64,000 bases of DNA from Sweltsa coloradensis. Its lineage: Eukaryota; Arthropoda; Insecta; Plecoptera; Chloroperlidae. Both the position numbers and the translations under genes were made by a program. Of the stretch, positions 26,763 to 38,096 are shown piece by piece. The DNA lies in the NCBI GenBank assembly GCA_024449915.1, contig JAMZAV010000167.1, positions 1,116,001 through 1,180,000 of the forward strand, given 5' to 3'. Under the pieces are notes generated by a model, which ran no database searches, was not told the origin of the DNA, and saw only the letters and a program-made list of their open reading frames with translations. Positions within the stretch are counted from its first letter, which is position 1; each line of letters opens with the position of its first letter.

Positions 26763-28043
26763 ATAAATTGTGTTCTGCCATATTTCAATATTAATTATTA
26801 ATAACATTAACCTAACACATATATTTGAAACTTGTAAATTCACTTCTTATTGTAGGCCCTGCCAATTCTATTCACATATTTTTTTATATTCAAAATAAAT
26901 AAAAACATATTCAAACATATTTCAGTTGAAATTGTTTTGATTGTTGGACGCAGGCCCACATTGAAGCCGTTGATATAATCACTCCCCGGCTTTCGGTATA
27001 CATATCAAACTTTTAGGAGGGAAATAGGAGGGGGACCTCGAAATAACGCAAAATGGTCACTATTAGTCCTGCATCGATAGACGATTGAATAATTTAAAAG
27101 ATAACTGCAGTAATGGCGCAACGATCTGTTATTTATTAATGTCCTCATATTTTAATCGTTGGTAAACTAGTAACTGTGCATGGTTAATTATCATTATAGG
27201 CAGAGAACAAATATTATCACCATCAAATTCATTATTGTTTGTCTTTATTTTCATTTGATGTCGACTGTTGAGTTAAAAAGCGTCCTATTGCAGCCAAAGG
27301 ACCCCTCAGGCTTTGCATTATAGCCCATATAAACGTATGCCCCGCGCATATGCCCACAGACGCGAATACAAAAGAACATGGGGTAATATTCGAACTTCCC
27401 GCTGATGTGCCACAAAAGAGGGTAAAATCTTTTTCACGGTGGTTTGTCAGTTCATACCATCGCATCGCTGCCTCGGGCATTGCCTTGTTGTCAGAAGTCA
27501 GTTTTCACCCATGTTGTTCTACTCTTCAGCCTATTATAGACGTTTTCACATTCAAGTGTGTAAAGAGGGTGAGAGAATATTTAACTTTAGAGTAGTGAAA
27601 CGTATTGATGGCTGCGGGGGGCAGCGATGTACACTCGCGCGTACTAAAATAACGCTCGTCGCGGCGCGGTGATCGGCAGCCCATCGTTTCATGTCGTAAC
27701 TATATATAGGATGTTTATTTAAACGACACGTTTAAAGTTTTAAATGTATATGTTTCAATTTATTTACAAATGTATCAAAATATATTTAAAATATATTTAA
27801 ATTATCAATCAATGTAAAATGGCAGAAATGCTGTATTTGAGTGAACCAATAAATACATAAATCGTTGTAAATTAACGCTTTCAAATTGCACTTGTGATTT
27901 ATTCACAGCTGCTATATACATTAATTTTAAAATAATATTATTTTTGTATAGCTATTCATTCAATCTAATATTGTTATGATCCTAGAAGGTTCCCTCCCTA
28001 TTTAAGCAGCGAGGCTAATCGATACAACACTTAGGTATAATGT
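26763..28043. other. Gene-free stretch with GC-richer block
   Basis: No gene was recognised. The block at about 27,230-27,690 is non-repetitive and GC-richer than its flanks, with overlapping short open frames on both strands that have no known domain. It is a candidate conserved non-coding element from composition alone. Confidence 0.4.
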
Positions 28044-28416
28044 AATCGAATCATTTATTATTGAAAGGGCGTAAGTCCAAAATTATTGGGTTTGAGTTAG
28101 CCATGTATTATTGTAGCGGAGAAATTGACTCATCGTTTTGCTTTGAAAGGGCAGAAGTGTATCTCCATGTTTTAACATTGGAATATTTCGTTTAGTTTTG
28201 AAACGGCGTAAGTCCACGACATTTAAAATTCATTTCCCGCCGACACGTTGTGATTTTTAAATTTCTGTATTCAACGTAATAAATTCCATACCTTTACTGG
28301 AAACAAAAGTAAATTTGAGCCTAAAATAATAAGGTGAATTATAAAGAACATTTACTTGATTATCTCAGAACTATGTTTTTGGACTTATGCCCTTTCAATA
28401 ATAAGTGATTCAATTT
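28044..28416. mobile_element. Foldback element with ~42-bp inverted ends
   Basis: The left arm at 28,044-28,084 contains TTATTATTGAAAGGGCGTAA and the right arm at 28,374-28,416 is its near-exact inverse. Two further copies of GAAAGGGC(G/A)(T/G)AAGT-like sequence lie inside, near 28,143 and 28,199. No protein is encoded. It is best described as a small non-autonomous DNA element of unknown superfamily. I found no clear target duplication. Confidence 0.7.
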
Positions 28417-29964
28417 TGCTCTATTAAAAAAACAAAAAACAAAAAACAACCAACAAACCAAGTAAAACTGAATTGAGGATTGCATTAAACATACAACATT
28501 AAACATTACACACTAGAGCCACGGTAAAATAATGATTAACCTGCATCTATTCTAACGAGACAACAGTTAATTTCTATTTATTTTTAGATAGTTTATTGAA
28601 GCTCCTCTGTGATAAGGCCTATTTAGGTACGGATTATTTAAACATGATTTTAATGATTTATTCTGTTCTCAAAATTCAATATTTACAATTTAAAAAAAAA
28701 TCTATTGTATGTCCTCATATAACTTATGGTAATAAAGTGATCCACATTTCATTTCAAGCGACTGTATCTGGTCGAACTTTAAAACCCAATCTAGATGACT
28801 TTGAATAGATTCCATCTCTTATCCCCCTTAAACTTAAGAGAGAGAGAATAATGCGTATGTCCAACTGAAAGGGCCCGAATCATCTTATTTCTTTATGATC
28901 GTATAAATAAAATATCCTCCTATGATTCTTTAGATAAGTCATTCAATTGTCGGCTGTCTTCATTAGAGACGAAGGCAGGGCAGATGCAGTTGTTTGAGGA
29001 GGCCTGTACATTGCATCCGTACCGCGCGTCTGTACTTATAACAGCACGACAAACTACTCCTTTATGTTCGCAAGAATAAGAACACGCATATTTCTAAAGG
29101 ACGATTGCATAGTGCGCGGAAGGAACCAGCGGAAGTCAGTCATTCACTTTTACGTTGAGGGGGTTGGCCTATCTATGGGAAAAAATGTTTTTGAATTATC
29201 TTAAATCAAGTCATAATCAGTGTTGTTTTATTCTATTCATGCAGTTGCTGCATTGGTTTCAACGGTAAAAATGACGGGTAACTGACAAGATAAGCGATGT
29301 TGTCAAAAGGGATCTGTGAAGGCGTGATGAAGGTCTACGCAAATTATCGTATGATGAAATTATGGCTATTTTCGACGATGCGTATACGGGAAGACGTAGG
29401 GGTGTGTAATAAAAAGATAGACAGATTGTGGGAACAAGACTTAGCCAGGTGTAAGTAAGACTGAAGATCTAGTTTCAATTTATTGGCAATTGCATTGGTT
29501 AATGGTCATTGATTTCATGATGTGATTGACGTAATGACACATCAATGTTCTTATTATAAATGGAAATGCTGAGATTATCAGAATAGTAGGTTATTGGCTA
29601 TATTGATATACATTTTTAAAACTTTTAATTGTTCTTTATAACATAAAACAAATAATTAAATGCGATATTTCAGGTATTTTCAATACCCTTTTAAAGGTTA
29701 CACAACAAAACATAAAACTCCTTCTGCTAGCCAAGGTCGATACCTCAAAACAAACACTGCCATCTTGATCTCATTAAAATTATAGAATTATTAAAAAAAT
29801 ATTTCATTCGTTATTTAAATATACATTATTTGTTTTAATTCTAGCTAAAATAAGTCACTGAATATTGAAATGATAATTTGCTTTTCATAACATACAAACA
29901 CTTAATAAGTTATAGCCTAAATAAAACAAATTATTATGAGAAGTTGAGAATTTTTAGCTTCGCA
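28417..29964. other. Gene-free stretch
   Basis: No gene was recognised. A lone GAAAGGGC string near 28,867 resembles the arm of the preceding foldback element. A GC-richer patch at about 28,965-29,060 is non-repetitive. The rest is AT-rich. Confidence 0.45.
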
Positions 29965-30921
29965 AACGCTTTTTCAGGCGCGTTGTTGGATGAGCGTAAT
30001 TTTTTTAAAACGAAAAAAAGCGTAAAATTGCGATTTTCAAGAGAAATTATTTTTAGATTGCGCTCAAATTTCACACTAATAAATTAATTCATAAATAAAG
30101 GTTCTGTATAAAAATCGTTACAACCGGATAAAGCATTTAGGTGTTATAAGTCAAAGAAATGTAAAATAAAAAAATAAAAAATGTAAAATTGTAAAATTGC
30201 GATTTTCATGATAAATTATTTTTTGATTGCGCTCAAATTTCACAAGAATATATTAATTCATTAAATTCAGGTTCTGTGAAAAAATCATTACAATCGGATA
30301 AAGCATGTAGGTTAAAGTCAAGAATGTAAAAAAATCGAAAATCGTAAAATTGTGATTTTCAGGAAAAATTATTTTTTGATTGCGCTCAAATTACCACGAA
30401 TATATAATTCATAAAATTAAGGTTCTGTGAAAAAATATCAATCAGATAAAGCAGGTAGATGTTAATAAGTCGAAGAAAGTTTTAAAAAATCGAAAAAATC
30501 TTAAATTGCAATTTTCATAAGAAATAATTTTTTGATTGCGCTCGAACTTCACACGAATATATAAATTCATAAAATTAGGGTTCAGTGAAAAAATCCTTTC
30601 ATTCGAATAAAGCATGTAGGTGTTATAAGTCGAAGAATTTTTTTAAAAATCGAAAAAAATCGTAAAATCGCAATTTTCATGAGAAATAATTTTTCAATTG
30701 CGCTCAAAAACGTGGCAGTTCTTGGTTCAAAGATTTCAAAGGCTTCCATAAAATTTGATCGCAATTGGAGTATTGGTTTAGCCGGAATCGTGCTAACAGA
30801 CACACAATAATACAAACAGAAAGAAAGAAGAAGAAAAAAAACATTCTCGGATATTTTACTCCAGTGACAGTGAAATGGAATCTTCGCTTCGCTCGCTACG
30901 CTCGCTACGCTGATCCAATAA
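29965..30921 (+). mobile_element. Foldback-like element, copy 3, longest tandem-unit copy
   Basis: It starts with CGCGTTGTTGGATGAGCG (ending at 29,996) and ends with GCTGATCCAATAAA at about 30,922, matching the inverted ends of copy 1. Between them, units marked by GGTTCTGTGAAAAAATC or close variants start at about 30,101, 30,271, 30,422 and 30,580, a period near 151-170 bp. Each unit holds an AAAATCGTAAAATTGCGATTTTC-type hairpin, given here only as its core. The right end repeats CGCTTCGCTCG and GCTACGCTCG. A 127-codon minus-strand open frame crosses the units but has no domain and is treated as chance. Confidence 0.65.
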
Positions 30922-33900
30922 AGAAGTAAGTGCATTTTTACAGAACTTGTTACTATAAACAACATTGAGTAAATGCTAATTCATGATGCCTATTGTGTTC
31001 CTTCAACACTACTTCTCGCGACGACGCTGTACTTTCGATCATTAATATCAGTATTAATGCCATGTGAAAATCATCACAGCATAATATATTCTCAGCTCTA
31101 TTCTGAGCGACGCCAAACATCATTGCCCCCCTCTGAGCTTGTCAATCAAAACCACAGACAATCCAATTGCATAACATGATATTTAGCGAGTCTTGCCAAC
31201 CCAACGGAAACCAAGAGAGGAAGCAATTAGGCTTCGAGTTGTTATTGTCAAGCGTTTCCTTAGAGGGTGATTCTCACATATCATTATCAGTATAATGATT
31301 TTGATACGGCGTGAGTTTGAATACTTTGACGATTGTATTGCACAGTGTGCGTTTTCCATAGCTTTTGCAAGTTGAAGTCAAGCAATACCTATACACGGAC
31401 ACCACAATTAGGGATGAAGGAGGACTATCGTTGAAAAAGTCACCAAAGGCGTTTCACATCTATGTAATCTGACACCTTTAAAAGTCGATTTATAGAACTT
31501 AAATTCATGACCCTTCACAAGGAGCAAGTTATTTATATCTTTGACGGTATAAGAAATGTGACCACTGACCAGTTAAGGGGTGGGGGTATAGGTGCGAGCA
31601 TAATCATATTTTTGTTACAATAGAACTACCCCTGTAGGTAACTTTTAACAGTTTTTTTTTTTTTTTTTTTTAATAGGCAGAACCACACACAACCACACCA
31701 TAAGTACAACCGTACATATTTGTTGATATATCTCTCAAAGGTACATCTGTGAGCCACCAATCAATAACACACGATGTTTGAGGATAGTCAGGTGATAGTG
31801 ATCTATGAGTTTGTTTGATTGGTCTTCAATTATTGTCACCTTGACGAATGGCTCGCGGTATAACTAACAGCTGGCTTGTAACGACGCGCTATCTAAACAC
31901 GTGCTATTTTACACTACCTGTTAGGTTGTCACACGTCTTGTTTGCCTGCTCTATCTACAAGTGCAGTAGCGTAGTGTTTGCGTTGCTTGACATGACATAA
32001 TGAATGCTTGCTACTTAGCTACCTGCTGGACTCTAAATAGTCAACTATAGCTGGTGGTCAAGCGGAAGAGTGTTATTTGAAAACCTCGGATGCTCGAAAT
32101 ATTATTATTTTGTTGTTGAAGATTACATAAATCAATCAATAATGTTATTGACAACAATTATACTTATTAATGAAAATATTGTGTTTTATTATATGTTTGG
32201 CGGATGTTTTCTGTAATTTTATTTCGAATATGTCATAGGCCTAGTTTACAGTTTACAGATAGGCTAACGGCATTCCATATAGAGTCATTTGCATAAAATT
32301 GTATTGAAAGCTTGTTCTCGCTAGGAGAAAATAATATCATAGCAATACAAAATAGGTTCCATTTTGAGAAGGTCGTTTAATGAACATGGTGTTTTCATAC
32401 TTAATTTCGAAATCATTTTGGGAGACTAATGATTTTGTTTATTTCGCTGTAAGATGTAAATTCAAATCAATACACACAATAACATTGTAATTTTTATAAG
32501 TCAACAACAATAGATTGACCACAATATTTTTAAGAATGAGCCTTATTTAAGGACAAAGTTATACTTGAAAGCACTGTCATAAAAGTTTGTCCCAACGGGG
32601 ACTCAAACCCAGAACCTCCAGCTCTTCGCCCCGACACTTTTGTCAATTATTGAGCTCTGCCAAAAAGCAAACCTGGACTTACTTGTATAATACAATTGCG
32701 ATCAAATGACATTTACACTGACTATAAACAAAATAATGATTACCTATATTGTTAATCTTGCCCTCTGTGGGGACATGTTTTAAAACTTGTCTTGACTCTT
32801 GATCTGACGTGGTTGTCAAAGAAGAATGATAGGAACCACCGCAGTTACAAGGAAGAGGGAATAAAAGTCATGAATAATTTATTGATGCATTTCAGATGAA
32901 TAATTATCCCCATATACCTCCCGATGTCCCCTGCTAATTGGCCCACCAACTGTCAGACAGGGTCCCATGTGGCTCCGTGTAAACGTGTTGTGTACCCCTG
33001 GGAAAACACATTAGACATTAGCTCAACTCGAGGCGCTGGAAAACTAGAGGCATACCAAGGGACATCACAGAATATCTCTCTCTAAGACGATAGAGTTTCG
33101 AAAATGTTTCAATTACTATTATTTTAGATGACAGCCGCACTAACTTGTTCAGTTTGATGATTTGAGTTTTTCGGTTGGAGTATTTTTCGTTTGAATATAT
33201 TTAAAAATAAATTATCTTTACCCTCTACCCCTACTACATACATCAACAACTAAGATAAAATATTATCAATCTTTCTTTGAAAATTGATTCGATTCATAGC
33301 CGTGTCAGATAAATTTTCTCCCTTGATTAGGTTTACAATGATAATTATACATGAAAACCTCACACAAACTTTCTCAAGGGTTGACTTAATCTAACTAGCA
33401 TGTTTGGATACAAATGCAACCAATTTTTTTAGTTTGAATACATTTGAATTGAAAATAAGTTATTTGAAACTAGCTGAAGGTTTGATCCTTTGGAGAGCGT
33501 TTTTTTTTTAATTAATAAAAACGTAATTTGTTTAAAAAATTAATTTACCTGGATCATTTTAAATTTTGCTTGTCGTACAGCGGTGGTTGTTAGCACTATT
33601 ATTATCATCACGATTCTTCATAACGTAACTCGAGTGAATATGTTCACATTTAATCACCAAGCGCATTCGTGTGCACCTTGGGAGGGTCTTTTTTAAGAAT
33701 ACTCCTGAAATGACTTCGGGCTAAGCCCCCATTCATAACGCAATTTTTTCTTTTTTAAATTTCTAACGGTAACACATCTTATTTTGTTCAATCCAATTTT
33801 CTCTGTGGAGATATTGTAATACTGGTCAGTTTTGTCCGGTACCCCCTGGTCATCTCGGGTTGCATGTGTCCCCCGTCGAGTGTGACTGACAGCTCTGACC

Positions 33901-34906
33901 GGTATTCTTCTCTTGGGTCAGCGGAGGATGGACGGGAGGTGTGAGTGTGAGGTGCAAGGAGGACGTAAACAAGACTAGGCCTACCAGGTGCCGCTTCCGT
34001 AGCTACCTCACAATACGTTTATTAAGACATCCCTCGGGTTGAACGCCTTTACAACAAGACAACAGATTTCGCGGTGATTGTAGACCATTGTTGGGGTAAC
34101 CAGGGAATGGGAAAGACGATTCTTAGGGATTGTTGTTAAAAATGTCGTGAACATATTTTCTGAGCGCCAACAAACAATTTTTTGGAGGGGCTTTTGTTGA
34201 TTTGTACTCTTTTCTTCCCTTATTTTGGGCAGGCCGCCGACTTAAACCTGAAATGTCGAGAACTTATAACAAGATTAAATTGATTATTATGTACTCTATG
34301 GTTCGTATTTTCCCCCTTTTGGTACGAATTTTTATTACCGTCAATACATTACCGAAAGTTGTTTCGAAATGGTCAACCTATATAACATCCTAGGTTGACT
34401 TTTTGTGTATGTCTAGCTGTAATCATATTATTATATGTATTTTGATAAGTTGTTCATGATGATTGTATACTACTAGGTTAATGAGGAATTATAATTGTAT
34501 TCAATATAAATTCAATTTTTAAGAGCTCACATTGACAATAAAATAGTGTAACCATTTCAAATTGTAATCGATTTTCCACGGCCCTAGGCATCTAAACACA
34601 CAATCTGCAGTTTGTTTTGCAATGTTATTTTATTATTATATTATGTCAAGCTGATAGAAAAACATTACAAATAATATATTCTGAGTTTGCTTTAGATAAT
34701 AATTGTTAGATTGTAAAAAAAATAGTATAACGTGCTTTCAAACCTATATTGGCTACTGTATTTTGTTATTATTTGTGTGATATCATTACCAAACTGCCAA
34801 CACAATAAATACTCTATAATGAACAATCACGGGTTCAGGACTATCCCGAATTGGGAGCGAAGAGACTAATCAACAGATTGTCAAAAAACAAACAAATAAA
34901 ATCATC
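30922..34906. other. Gene-free stretch
   Basis: No gene was recognised. A 20-base T run lies at 31,652-31,671. Near 32,045-32,090 is a weak tRNA-like sequence with a TGGTCAAGCGG A-box-like string but a poor B box. A clearer minus-strand tRNA-like head lies at 32,586-32,670. GC-richer patches at about 32,930-33,070 and 33,830-34,130 are candidate conserved non-coding elements. Confidence 0.4.
32586..32670 (-). mobile_element. tRNA-derived SINE head, minus strand
   Basis: Read on the minus strand, the sequence has an A-box-like TTTGGCAGAGCTC and, after a tRNA-like spacing, a B box GGTTTGAGTCCCC followed by a matching T-arm. This is the internal Pol III promoter layout. The acceptor stem does not pair convincingly, so a SINE or tRNA pseudogene is more likely than a working tRNA gene. 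Confidence 0.5.
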
Positions 34907-35103
34907 TTTGGTGGAGGTGCCGGGTACGGGATAAACTTGTAAGAAATCCCCCAAAACACAACCAAAAAACATTCTGTATCATCATTGATGAAGGGTAAAG
35001 AAAAACGCATGTCAATCGCAGGTCGTGTTTGGTTGTTATCGTGAATGTTACACATGCACACACAGACGGACTGACAGAAAAGTGATGCATGCTTATAGGA
35101 GAG
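34907..35103 (+). mobile_element. Dispersed repeat (family B), copy 1
   Basis: It starts with TTTGGTGGAGGTGCCGGGTA and runs through a segment with GTCGTGTTTGGTTGTTATCG, a CACACAGACGGAC block and TGATGCATG near its end. The same order of blocks occurs at 37,880-38,096, which shows a shared repeat origin. The opening motif is the inverse of CCCGGCACCTCCACCAA, the 3' half of a tRNA-Ala-like SINE head as I recall it from arthropod genomes; that link is from memory. Confidence 0.5.
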
Positions 35104-36539
35104 CTCCCCTATAAGGCAAAGAGTGTATTTATTTTAGAGTTATATTATACGAAACTGAATGGTTTGCCAATGCGATTGTTTTGTTGGAAAAATAGGCACA
35201 AATATGATATTTCAGAAGTGGATTCACTGAAGAATTTCCGCCCAGCCATGCAGTTTATTGTCGAGTTTTTAGCCAACTATGGTGAGCACACCTCACAAAT
35301 GCTAGTCTCTAAATAAAGCAACTCAGATAATCAATCTTTTGGTGTGTAGAGATAAATGCGAGGATTTCCAGTCAATTGTCGTGTGCTGGTCCTTAGAAAG
35401 AGCTGCGAGTGATAAAGCTATGGGGCTGGTGATAACAGGGCACCCCATCCCGCAAAGCTGGCGGCATCCATTCTTCAGGGCATTGTGTCCGCGGTCCGTG
35501 CAGACACCCGACCGAATCACGTGCACACAACGCTTTCGGAGTAGTTCTCCTGGAAAAGTAGCCCCTACGGGCTTTACCTCTATTGTTATCAAGACGAGAT
35601 AGAAAGATCTATCGGGGTTTAAAATCGATTTGATTCTAGTGTTTAAATGATGGCCACAGTCCAGATTTAAAGTGATTTCGTTTTCAATGGGAAGAGATTT
35701 AAAGAATGGGGGCGATGTAGAGAGATGGCAGATCTCAGTTGACTTTCAATTATCGAGGTGGGTGCTTGACCTGCATTCATGATTCAATCAACACAGGGTG
35801 AGCCAATAGAAACGATCCAACAATCTTGAAACTGTGAATCGTATCCAAGTATTTTCAATAATTAATGTTTTATGAATGTCTTTGCCAACCAAAGAATTGT
35901 TTGGTAGGATAGCTCTCATTATTTATTGTTCTACAAAAAATGTTTAGACAAATTAGCAAATAATTTTCCCGTTTGTGTTCATGTATGGTTTATTCAGAAG
36001 CAATTGCGCATCCTAATCTGGCTAAGGATTTCGGTTCATGTTTGGTTGGATGCATGCATCTCACTTGGTGTCACCAATGGTGACTCACATATTGGCAAGA
36101 ATTGATAAAAGCTAAATAAATGACTTGATACAATGTTTGTTAACATTGTTTTAATTTTATTGACATGAATTGACCAGCTGAATCAACCAATTTAGTTGTT
36201 CAGACATAGCTTTATTTTTAATTTATCTATAGTCTACCGGCTTCTCTTACGGTTTTATTCGTGTCTACTAAACTCTTACAAATGTTCATCTTTGGTATAG
36301 CGTCCATGTCCCCATTTGTCTAATTTTCACAATAATGGACACACGAATGAACACGAACACACTCCACGAACAATATCACAATCAATTATCAAATGCTTGG
36401 ACGGGATAATTTGGACCACAGAGACTGCTCCGACAACTATGCGGGGTTTGTCCACAACCGCAATAACGATTTAATTAACATTTTGTAAGATAAGTTTATG
36501 ACACGATTATTTGATCAGTAATAAAACATGGTGTGCATT
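35104..36539. other. Gene-free stretch with candidate regulatory block
   Basis: No gene was recognised. The interval 35,339-35,660 is GC-richer and non-repetitive, with several GATA-type (AGATAA, AGATAG) and CACGTG strings, and is among the better candidates for a conserved enhancer in this window. Open frames there on both strands have no known domain. The rest is AT-rich. Confidence 0.35.
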
Positions 36540-36859
36540 CCTAGTAGAAAAATTTGTTTGCCAAATGGTTGCCAAGTAATCACCAACAGGTCACCAACTA
36601 GTTCACCAATGATCGCGTGATCGCCAAAAGAAGCCAAATGGTCGCCGACAGGTCGCCAACAGGACGTATTTGAGTCAAATACTGCATTGCAAAGTTGGTG
36701 ACTCGTGGCTGCCTTTTGGTGGACGCTTGACTGTCATATATCCTATGAAATTTCGGTGGGACCCTTGGTAACACCTGGTAACCACATGCGATCAAAAAAG
36801 CTCAGTGAACTGTTGGTGACCACTATTGCAACCATTTGGCAACCAAATATTCTACAAGG
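36540..36859. mobile_element. Long-TIR MITE, ~320 bp
   Basis: The left end (CCTAGTAGAAAAATTTG, then GCCAAATGGTTGCCAA) and the right end (TTGCAACCATTTGGCAACC, then AAATATTCTACAAGG) are imperfect inverse copies over roughly 100 bp. The inner parts are rich in short CACCAAC/GTTGGTGA units. There is no coding capacity. Long imperfect terminal inverted repeats suggest a non-autonomous DNA transposon or foldback element. The superfamily is undetermined because I could not define a target duplication. Confidence 0.75.
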
Positions 36860-37879
36860 GTTTGATTTTAATAAATATTTCAAAAACATTCCATAAAGCG
36901 AGAATTATTGAGGCGAATGCCAAAACTTTATAAATCCCTTGTTTTTCCAGTGATAAGAATCATCACACACATTAACTCACACAAAGAATCATGCGCTCTT
37001 CGTCTTCCCTTACAACACTTAACTAAAGGAAACTTAATATTTGTGAATAGAATACTTTAAAAAAGTGTCCATCACGATTAAAAAATAAAGCCCGCGAATC
37101 CAACAGCCATTCGTTATCTGAGGTTTCTTGTTTACTCTGGTGCGGCGCGAGTGGTGGGAAGTACGATGCCAGTTGTATAACTCGATCATTATTTGATACA
37201 GTCAAACCACAGTGTCTTATAAACCTCTTAATTAGCACATCCTCCACTCTTCTCCACTTCCGGTTTGGTCTAGTTCGGATGTTCCTGTTCCTGTCACTGA
37301 ACAAGTTGAGATTTTGATTATCATACGGTCTGTGAGCTATAAGACCACCCATCAGATTCAAACGTTGCTAATTATAACACTATGGACAATCTCTTCGAAT
37401 TTCTTCATTTCAACTGTGCCTAGAGTTTATTTAAGGAAACCAAGCAGGAAAACCGTATGATAAAGTTACTTACAAACAACATTAGATAACATTTGTATAT
37501 GAAGGTTTCAAAGTTCTGAAGCACAGACCATGCGAATTTGTGATTAGTGTGGGTGGGTGGGTGAGTTTTGCCTTGAGGAGAATTAATGCCTGAACTGTGA
37601 TATGGCGACGATATCAAGATGATGTTGTCACGTGAGTTGAGCAGGCTACGCCCCTAAATCACACGCTAGGTCTACCACTGCACGGGCACGGATATTACAC
37701 AGATAAACCGCGTGAGGTGAAAGGGTATGCCAATGCCAAGCAATCAACGAAACACATTATTTATTTTATATGAATGCTAGAAAAACTTATCACATTGAAA
37801 TTATAGAATTATGTTATAAAATAAATATGGTTCGAGATTACCCAAAAAATTTAGCGTTTATAGCAGCGTTCAACTTCCC
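36860..37879. other. Gene-free stretch
   Basis: No gene was recognised. A 112-codon minus-strand open frame at 37,023-37,361 lacks recognisable domains and shows no splice or promoter support. AT-rich DNA otherwise. Confidence 0.4.
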
Positions 37880-38096
37880 TTGGTGGAGGTGCCAAGTATA
37901 TATCTTCCAACTTTCTAGCTACTAGCACCGATTCCGTGTCCCCCGGGGTCACCAAAATATTTTATATTATCCTTGTTCAAACACAATGTCAAAAAAGATC
38001 GCATGTTAATCGGGGATCATGTTTGGTGGTTGTCGTGAGACGTGACCCACGCATAGACGGACGTACAGAAAAATGACGCATGTAGGTAGGCACGTT
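37880..38096 (+). mobile_element. Dispersed repeat (family B), copy 2
   Basis: It starts TTGGTGGAGGTGCC and contains GCATGTTAATCGGGGATCATG, ATGTTTGGTGGTTGTCGTGA and CATAGACGGACGTACAG, in the same order as the copy at 34,907. The copies are diverged and differ by insertions, so the family is old. Downstream, about 38,300-38,510, is a weak match to the end of the foldback family of 25-30 kb (GCCGTTTGACCAG, AAAGCGAAAG). Confidence 0.5.

Noticed and set aside
30582..30965. 127-codon minus-strand open frame
   Set aside because: It crosses the tandem units of a foldback element and is Phe/Leu/Ile-rich, a result of the A/T-rich repeat.
37023..37361. 112-codon minus-strand open frame
   Set aside because: No recognisable domain; the ORF is basic and Asn/Arg-rich without family resemblance.
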